Source: Planctomycetota bacterium (GTDB taxonomy: Bacteria > Planctomycetota > UBA1135 > GCA-002686595). Taken from it: a DNA stretch of 64,000 nt. The stretch covers positions 32,519 through 96,518 of the forward strand of contig JAKVCD010000025.1 in assembly GCA_022446815.1 (NCBI GenBank). The letters are read 5' to 3'. The position numbers and the translations under genes were made by a program. Positions within the stretch are counted from its first letter, which is position 1. Each line of letters opens with the position of its first letter. The notes under the pieces are model-generated. The model had not been told where the DNA came from. It did not search any database and saw nothing but the letters and a program-made list of their open reading frames with translations. Below are positions 59,389 through 64,000 of the stretch, one piece after another.

Positions 59389-60080
59389 CCCACTACTTCA
59401 AGGTCTTCGCTGGCCTGCTCGTACCCGCGCTGGGCTTCGCTGCCTGGACAGGCATCACCGAGGCGGAGTCTCACCTCACCGCAGGGCTGATAGCCTCCGT
59501 CCTGGCCGTCGGGACGCACTCTCTCTTGCTGATCTTCATGATCATCACAGGCCGAATCCTCCGAGAGGCTGTGCGAGTGCGGCGACTCCCAAGCGAGTTC
59601 CTGGAGGAGCTGAACGTGTTCTTCGCAGATCGCCGCGCCTACCCGGCGGCGGGGTTCGCGAGCTTGTTCATCGTGACAGCGGCGGTCTTAGGGTATGGAA
59701 ACAGAGGCTTCGGCCTCTCCCCCTCCATCCACATGCTCATCGCCCTAGGTGCGGTCTTCTACAACGTCTACGCGCTCACCCTTGAGCTCCAAGCGCTCCT
59801 CGAGAACCAGCGCCTCTTGGACAAGGTGAAGGCTGAGCTAGAGGCCTCGGATGCGCGAGGAGAGGGGCCCATCGCCGAACCTAGCCCTGGGGTCGTCTCC
59901 CCCATGCCTTGGGGGCCGACCCTCGCCGCGGGCGCGTGGCTCCCCTACCTCTACTGGGGTCTCGTCACATGGCGCGGAGACTTCTCCAAGGTCAACATCC
60001 ATCCTTGGGTCGAGCTCTCCTTGCTGGGCCTCTTACTGATGTTCCTCTCAGCGAGGCGCGCAGGGTCGCGCAGCGACTAA
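59379..60080 (+). CDS. Conserved membrane protein of unknown function
   Basis: 233 residues with about five membrane segments (10-28, 35-57, 91-108, 116-136, 180-198 and a last one at 208-224). Motifs of note are MIITGRILREAVRVRRLPSE and GAVFYNVYALTLELQALLEN. I do not recognise the family. The ATG at 59379 has AGGAGGA 8 bases upstream; a second ATG at 59385 overlaps the GT9 stop (ATGA). Its TAA overlaps the convergent TPR gene within CTAA. Confidence 0.8.
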   Translation: MRMTHYFKVFAGLLVPALGFAAWTGITEAESHLTAGLIASVLAVGTHSLLLIFMIITGRILREAVRVRRLPSEFLEELNVFFADRRAYPAAGFASLFIVTAAVLGYGNRGFGLSPSIHMLIALGAVFYNVYALTLELQALLENQRLLDKVKAELEASDARGEGPIAEPSPGVVSPMPWGPTLAAGAWLPYLYWGLVTWRGDFSKVNIHPWVELSLLGLLLMFLSARRAGSRSD

Positions 60081-61312
60081 GAGCCGAGCGTGTGCTCAAG
60101 GCGCTGGATGCGCTCTTGGATATCGCGATACTCCGGCCAGAAGATCTCGATCTGCTTCAAGAGAGAGAGCTTGCCCTGGGCGTCTCCGGCCTTGGGGATC
60201 TCGCCGTATAGGCGGCCTGCGCTCTCGACGTAGTCGACAAGGGTTCCCCGCCGAGCGCGTGAGTCCTCGTAGTAGTCCGTGCGCGCGAGGAGCTCGTCGT
60301 ACACCGCGATGGCCTCTTCGTAGAGGAAGTCGTACTCATAGGCGAGCGCTCGCTCATAGATGATGCGGTTCTTCTCGTCATCGATCTCACCGCGAACGAG
60401 CTCGAAGTCCTCGGTCTGCATCGTCGTCATCGCGACGCCCTCATCAAGCGCAGCCAGTGCCCCGTCAAAGTCTCCTTTGAAGACCAGCATCTCAGCCTGT
60501 AAGAGCTGATCACTTGCTGTGGCCTCGCGCGTCGCCTCCTCGAGTCGCTCTTCCAAGCCCTCTGTAGAAGGGTGAAGGATCTGCGCTAGGCGGAACTCAT
60601 TACGCGCCGCCGCGTAGAGCCCGCGAGACATGTAGTCGTTGCCGAGGATGAAGCGCTGCCCGGCGAGCATGCCGTCGACCTTGGCGCGTCGACTCAGCGC
60701 GCGCGTGTGATCCGGGAGGTATTTGCGCGTATAGCCGAAGCGCGACTTGGCCTGCTCCAACCAATACTCCGAGAGGGCGCGTACCCCCGCGACGTAGTAG
60801 CCCTTCGCCAGGTCAACCCTGTACTGACTCTGACGCCCAGCGAGCTCTCGCGCGCGGAGGGCGCTCTGATGATCGGGCGTCATCTCTAAGGCTGCGTCGT
60901 ACTTCTCTACCGCTGCTGCGTACTCCTCGAGTGCGTGCAGCTCGGTCCCCTCTTGGTAGAGGCGGTTCGCGATCTTCGAGCGAGTCTTCCCCACCCAAGT
61001 GAGCACGACCTCGGACTCCGGCCTGAGCAGGAGGGCCTGCTCGAAGGTGAGGAGCGCCTCGTAGTCCTTGTCATCAAAGGTCTGCTTCCGACCCTGCTGC
61101 AGATACCAGGCGACTGTGGCGAGCTCCTGCTGAGCGAAGTTCTCCGCGCTCGGACTCCGCTCGACGAGCTCTTGAGAGAGCTGAAGCGCTTCCTCATAGC
61201 GAGTGAGCTCGATCAATCGGGCGACAGTGGGGCCATCGGTCGTCTCTTCGGGTGTAGAAGAGCAGGCGCAGAGGGCAGCGAGAGCAGGCAGGAGATAGGT
61301 TTGAATGCGCAT
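60077..61312 (-). CDS. TPR lipoprotein
   Basis: 411 residues. ATG 61312 gives a lipoprotein signal (IQTYLLPALAALCACSS). The mature protein is helical repeats throughout: VARLIELTRYEEALQLSQEL, FDDKDYEALLTFEQALLLRP, LHALEEYAAAVEKYDAALEM, MSRGLYAAARNEFRLAQILH and YDFLYEEAIAVYDELLARTD, i.e. roughly eight TPR-like units, several degenerate. A membrane-side scaffold is likely. It is convergent with the GT9-linked membrane protein. Confidence 0.85.
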   Translation of the reverse strand: MRIQTYLLPALAALCACSSTPEETTDGPTVARLIELTRYEEALQLSQELVERSPSAENFAQQELATVAWYLQQGRKQTFDDKDYEALLTFEQALLLRPESEVVLTWVGKTRSKIANRLYQEGTELHALEEYAAAVEKYDAALEMTPDHQSALRARELAGRQSQYRVDLAKGYYVAGVRALSEYWLEQAKSRFGYTRKYLPDHTRALSRRAKVDGMLAGQRFILGNDYMSRGLYAAARNEFRLAQILHPSTEGLEERLEEATREATASDQLLQAEMLVFKGDFDGALAALDEGVAMTTMQTEDFELVRGEIDDEKNRIIYERALAYEYDFLYEEAIAVYDELLARTDYYEDSRARRGTLVDYVESAGRLYGEIPKAGDAQGKLSLLKQIEIFWPEYRDIQERIQRLEHTLGS

Positions 61313-61434
61313 AATGGTCGCTCGAGGCAAGTTCAGTGGACGCCGCAAGGCCCGCTTCCTTCCCCGATTTCCAGAGCACAGTAGCGAAGGCCAGCTGGGC
61401 CGCCAAGAGCTGCTCAGCGCCCCTAGGAGAGGGA

Positions 61435-62550
61435 TCAGGTCTGAATCCCGTCGTAGAGGGCCACTCCAAGGCTCCCAAAGGTCAGCAGGGGCAGCCAGCT
61501 GGCGAGGAGCGGGTCTAAGGTGCCCTGCAAGCCGAAGTTCCTGCAGGCGAAGTCTGCGGCGAAATAGAAGACGCAGAGGAGCAGGCCGCGAATCAGTCCA
61601 TCTGCGCCGCCGCCTCGGTCTAGACGGAGCTGGAACGGGAGCCCCACCAGCAAGAGCACGATGCAGGCGAGCGGGAAGGTGAGGTGATAGTGCAAGAGGG
61701 TTTGGTAGACGACGGTCTCGGGGTCGCGCTCGGAGAGCACGAGGGTCTCACCGATCGAGAGGTCCAGCGGATTCTCCCTCGCGCGCTGATAAGAGAGCGG
61801 GAGGTCAGGTTCAAAGTCAAAGTCATGGAGGCGCTCGATCCTGGTGCGCTTCTCTTCCCCCCCGACCTCATAGCGCTCTCCACCCTCGAGCCACCAAGTG
61901 GTCTGCCCCTTGCGCTCCTCATGAACCATGCGCTCTGCCACGACGCTGATCCACTTCCCCTCCCGCTTGAAAGTCGCGTCAAGGCCGCGGACCTCCGGGG
62001 GCGCCCCGTCGCGCGCTGGCCTGAACTCCTGTAGGCGCAGGATCCCGCCGCCGACATCACGGACATAGAGGTCCTCATAGACGAGCTCTGCCTGCTGGTT
62101 TCGTAACACCCAAGCGATGCCGTCGCGCTGTCTCGCGACATCCGAAGAGCCCAGCTCTCGGACGACGACCATCAGCATCATCGAGAGGACGCCACCAGCG
62201 AAGATCGGGAGCAGGACCCTCCGTGCGTCCAGCCCTGCGGCCAGCGCCGCTTGGACCTCGTTGTGCTTGGCGAGCCTCCCAAGGGTGAAGAGCCCCGCGG
62301 CGAAGCAGACGAAGGGAGCGCACTGCAAAAAGAGGCTGGGGATGTTCAGGAGGTAGTAGGTCGCGACCAGCTCCGTAGTGGGCTGGGTCCCGTCAGGCCA
62401 GACCTCGAGGAAGTCGTCGAAGTTCTGGGCGAAGTCCATGATCAGGAACAGGCCGACGACGACGAGGAAGCTCGTCGCCCACGAGGCGGCGAAGAGCGAG
62501 GCGACGTAGCGGTCGAGGTGACCGCCGAGGGCGAGGCGGCGACCGCTCAT
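61435..62550 (-). CDS. lptG: LptF/LptG-family LPS export permease (second copy)
   Basis: 371 residues, six membrane segments around a periplasmic beta-jellyroll. Motifs: LDRYVASLFAASWATSFLVVVGLFLIMDF in TM1, SLFLQCAPFVCFAAGLFTLGRLAKHNEVQAALAAGLDARRVL in TM2-3, and TFPLACIVLLLVGLPFQL near TM4-5. It forms with the next permease and LptB the inner-membrane LPS extractor. The start overlaps the stop of the upstream permease (ATGA). G is assigned by position only. Confidence 0.85.
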   Translation of the reverse strand: MSGRRLALGGHLDRYVASLFAASWATSFLVVVGLFLIMDFAQNFDDFLEVWPDGTQPTTELVATYYLLNIPSLFLQCAPFVCFAAGLFTLGRLAKHNEVQAALAAGLDARRVLLPIFAGGVLSMMLMVVVRELGSSDVARQRDGIAWVLRNQQAELVYEDLYVRDVGGGILRLQEFRPARDGAPPEVRGLDATFKREGKWISVVAERMVHEERKGQTTWWLEGGERYEVGGEEKRTRIERLHDFDFEPDLPLSYQRARENPLDLSIGETLVLSERDPETVVYQTLLHYHLTFPLACIVLLLVGLPFQLRLDRGGGADGLIRGLLLCVFYFAADFACRNFGLQGTLDPLLASWLPLLTFGSLGVALYDGIQT

Positions 62551-63623
62551 CGGGAGAAGGCCTTCCTAGTCAAGATGACCCCGACAGTACCGGTGAGCAG
62601 CACCGCGGACCAAGCTCCGAGGGCCGCGGGGATATCCCCTGAGATGGCGAGCTCCTTGCCCAGTCGAAGCGCGATCAGCCAATAAGCCAGCGCGTAGCCG
62701 ACCGCGACAGCGAGCGCGGCCATGCGCGTACCGCGCCTGAGGAGGAGCCCTGTCGAGGCTCCTAAGAGGGCGAAGACCAAGCACGAGGCCGCCTGCGCGA
62801 TGCGCTGGTGAAACTCCCAGCGGTAATGACGCTCATCCTTTGGCCTCAGCTCCCCCGCCTCAAGCGCGGCCATCAGCTCAGAGGAGCGTTGATACCTCGC
62901 GCCAGTCCAGCTCGGATCCTTGCGATCTACCAGCGCGGCGAAAGGGATCGAGAGGATCGCCTCTTCGCTTTGAAGCTCGAAAGGCTCCTCGTCGTCTCTC
63001 TGCACATGCTGTACGTCACCGAGCGCGACGTGCATCCGCTCGTAGTCGAAGGTGAACTCCACCTCGCCTGCTAGGAAGTTACGAGCCGGAGACTCCTCCG
63101 TCTCTGGCACTTGAATGAACGCGTCGCGGAAGACGTCGCCGTCTCGCGAACGCGCGGTCAGGTAGAACTCGCCGAAGCTCAGCTCCGTCCTCCCAGGGGA
63201 GAGGTTGCGGACCGCGTCCCGCAGCGCACGGATCTGATAGGCCTTCTGCTCGTACTTCATCCGCGGGAGCACCTCCGCGTTCATCACGAGCGCGAGCGCT
63301 CCGACAACTCCTGCCACCAAGAGCGCAGGTCGGATCATCCTCCAGGGGCTGACTCCAGCCATCTGAATCGCGGTCCACTCTCTGTCTGCGGCGAGCCGTC
63401 CATAGACAGAGACGAGCGCGAGGAGGAGCGAAACCGGCGTCGCGTACGGGATGAAGCCTGCCAACACGAGGGGCAGATAGGAGAGCACAGCGAGGGTCCC
63501 GACCCCCGAGAGCTTGTGCACAGCGCTCACCGCCATCGCTGGGGTCGCGATGAAGAGGATCCCTGCTGCCGCGACGAAGAACGCGAAGGCGAGCTGGGCT
63601 AAGACGTAACGCTCGAGCCGCAA
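62547..63623 (-). CDS. lptF: LptF/LptG-family LPS export permease (first copy)
   Basis: 358 residues. Same layout: MRLERYVLAQLAFAFFVAAAGILFIA, LPLVLAGFIPYATPVSLLLALVSVYGRLAADREWTAIQMAGVSPWRM (conserved Glu-x-x-A-x-x-x-x-G helix), then the periplasmic domain (LSFGEFYLTARSRDGDVF, VEFTFDYERMHVAL) and a TM4-6 bundle with HQRIAQAASCLVFALLGASTGLLL. The tandem LptF/LptG pair is the usual arrangement. An LpxL-like gene starts divergently 58 bases away. Confidence 0.87.
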   Translation of the reverse strand: MRLERYVLAQLAFAFFVAAAGILFIATPAMAVSAVHKLSGVGTLAVLSYLPLVLAGFIPYATPVSLLLALVSVYGRLAADREWTAIQMAGVSPWRMIRPALLVAGVVGALALVMNAEVLPRMKYEQKAYQIRALRDAVRNLSPGRTELSFGEFYLTARSRDGDVFRDAFIQVPETEESPARNFLAGEVEFTFDYERMHVALGDVQHVQRDDEEPFELQSEEAILSIPFAALVDRKDPSWTGARYQRSSELMAALEAGELRPKDERHYRWEFHQRIAQAASCLVFALLGASTGLLLRRGTRMAALAVAVGYALAYWLIALRLGKELAISGDIPAALGAWSAVLLTGTVGVILTRKAFSR

Positions 63624-63681
63624 AGCGCCGGGATTCTAGCAGCAGAGCTCACGCACCCGTGACAAGCGTTAGCATCTCGGT

Positions 63682-64000
63682 GTGGTGACGCCCGTGGACA
63701 GGAGGGAGGCAGGCCGGGAAGGCGCTGCTAGAGGGGTCTCGAGAGACCCTAGGAGCCATGTGGGCTCCCCGACTAGCGGCGATCCGCTCCTAGAGCGCGT
63801 CGCGCGACGTCTCCCTCGCCCCGTCACCGCGGCGCTCATGCAGGCCGCCGCGAGAGCGGCAGGGAGAGGCTCTCTCGGCAGACGCGCGCGCGCCAACCTC
63901 GAGCTCGCCCTCGGCGACAAGCTCGACGAGCGCGCTAGGCGTGAGGTGGAGCGCGGCTCTCTCCGGCACGCCGCGCGGGTCGCGACCGAGTGGGCCCAGC
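63682..64000 (+). CDS. Start of an LpxL/HtrB-like acyltransferase (partial)
   Basis: Open from GTG 63682 (a second GTG follows at once) to the end of the window, 106 codons. The first half is Arg/Ala/Gly-rich; from residue about 75 the sequence RARANLELALGDKLDERARR followed by VERGSLRHAARVATEW resembles the start of lauroyl/lysophospholipid acyltransferases (N-L-x-x-A-x-x-x-L, then S-x-R-x-x-x-R). It is divergent from lptF, as expected for lipid A synthesis next to LPS export. The H-x(4)-D active site would lie outside the window. Confidence 0.6.
   Translation, partial: MVTPVDRREAGREGAARGVSRDPRSHVGSPTSGDPLLERVARRLPRPVTAALMQAAARAAGRGSLGRRARANLELALGDKLDERARREVERGSLRHAARVATEWAQ

Noticed and set aside
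1..64000. CRISPR arrays, tRNA genes, insertion sequences, prophage genes
   Set aside because: I looked for spaced direct repeats, cloverleaf-like tRNA ends, transposase motifs and phage structural genes by eye and saw none; a tRNAscan or Infernal run would be needed to be certain for tRNAs.

Overview
The window looks like chromosomal sequence from a diderm, GC-rich bacterium, most likely a planctomycete or close relative (inference). The grounds are: FtsH with a large periplasmic N-domain, VWA/HEAT proteins ending in a tryptophan-rich motif, many secreted low-complexity and TPR proteins, a lysine-tailed histone-fold protein, and LPS-export parts (LptE-like lipoprotein, LptF/LptG, an LpxL-like acyltransferase start, an AsmA-like protein). 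Genes are tightly packed with many ATGA/GTGA/TTGA overlaps. GTG and TTG starts are frequent. I saw no tRNA, rRNA operon, insertion sequence, prophage or CRISPR array.

Region 1 to 8.5 kb (+): end of a TPR-like gene, LptE-like lipoprotein, then ftsH, folP, a single-chain CdaA-CdaR (YbbR) diadenylate cyclase, glmM and tsaB. This is the cdaA-cdaR-glmM arrangement known from Firmicutes, but with cyclase and regulator fused. A bidirectional terminator separates it from a convergent histone-fold gene. 9 to 15.5 kb (+): alr, a very long AsmA-like protein, mannose-1-phosphate guanylyltransferase, ruvX. 15.5 to 18.4 kb (-): an alpha/beta-hydrolase that has lost its nucleophile, and a VWA/HEAT protein. 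Then the type A RNase P RNA (+), a NUDIX gene with its own promoter, and a 77-residue barrel-like protein.

20 to 21 kb (-): a ferritin-like gene followed by an AhpD/peroxidase-related gene in which an in-frame TGA sits exactly at the reactive cysteine of the CxxC motif, with a SECIS-like hairpin just downstream. This is a predicted selenoprotein. 21 to 31 kb: metalloprotease, alanine/sodium symporter, DegT-type aminotransferase, EF-hand protein, Tat-exported glycosylasparaginase, mtnP, RluA-type synthase, hpt.

31 to 41 kb (-): a complete aa3-type cytochrome oxidase operon: diheme c lipoprotein, coxB, A2-type coxA, ctaA, ctaB, coxC, subunit IV, Sco-DUF420 fusion, then an 86-codon membrane protein with an in-frame TGA at the first position of a [C/U]xxC motif. 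Its TGA is followed by a hairpin built almost exactly like the E. coli fdhF SECIS. This is a second predicted selenoprotein and not a commonly listed oxidase component. ogt follows by a GTGA overlap.

41 to 64 kb: ygfZ, a DUF3108 protein with two HCGGC knuckles, leucine-type dehydrogenase, two lipoproteins, a Ser- and His/Trp/Gly-rich TPR protein, galK, an Eis-like acetyltransferase, a triple-parvulin PPIase coupled to a 1233-residue carboxypeptidase-regulatory-repeat protein, an NtrY-like kinase, a GT9 glycosyltransferase, a membrane protein, a TPR lipoprotein, lptG/lptF and the start of an lpxL-like gene.

The most interesting result is the pair of independent, motif-positioned TGA codons with SECIS-like hairpins. 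They predict that the organism decodes selenocysteine, using it once in peroxide defence and once beside cytochrome oxidase copper-site assembly.
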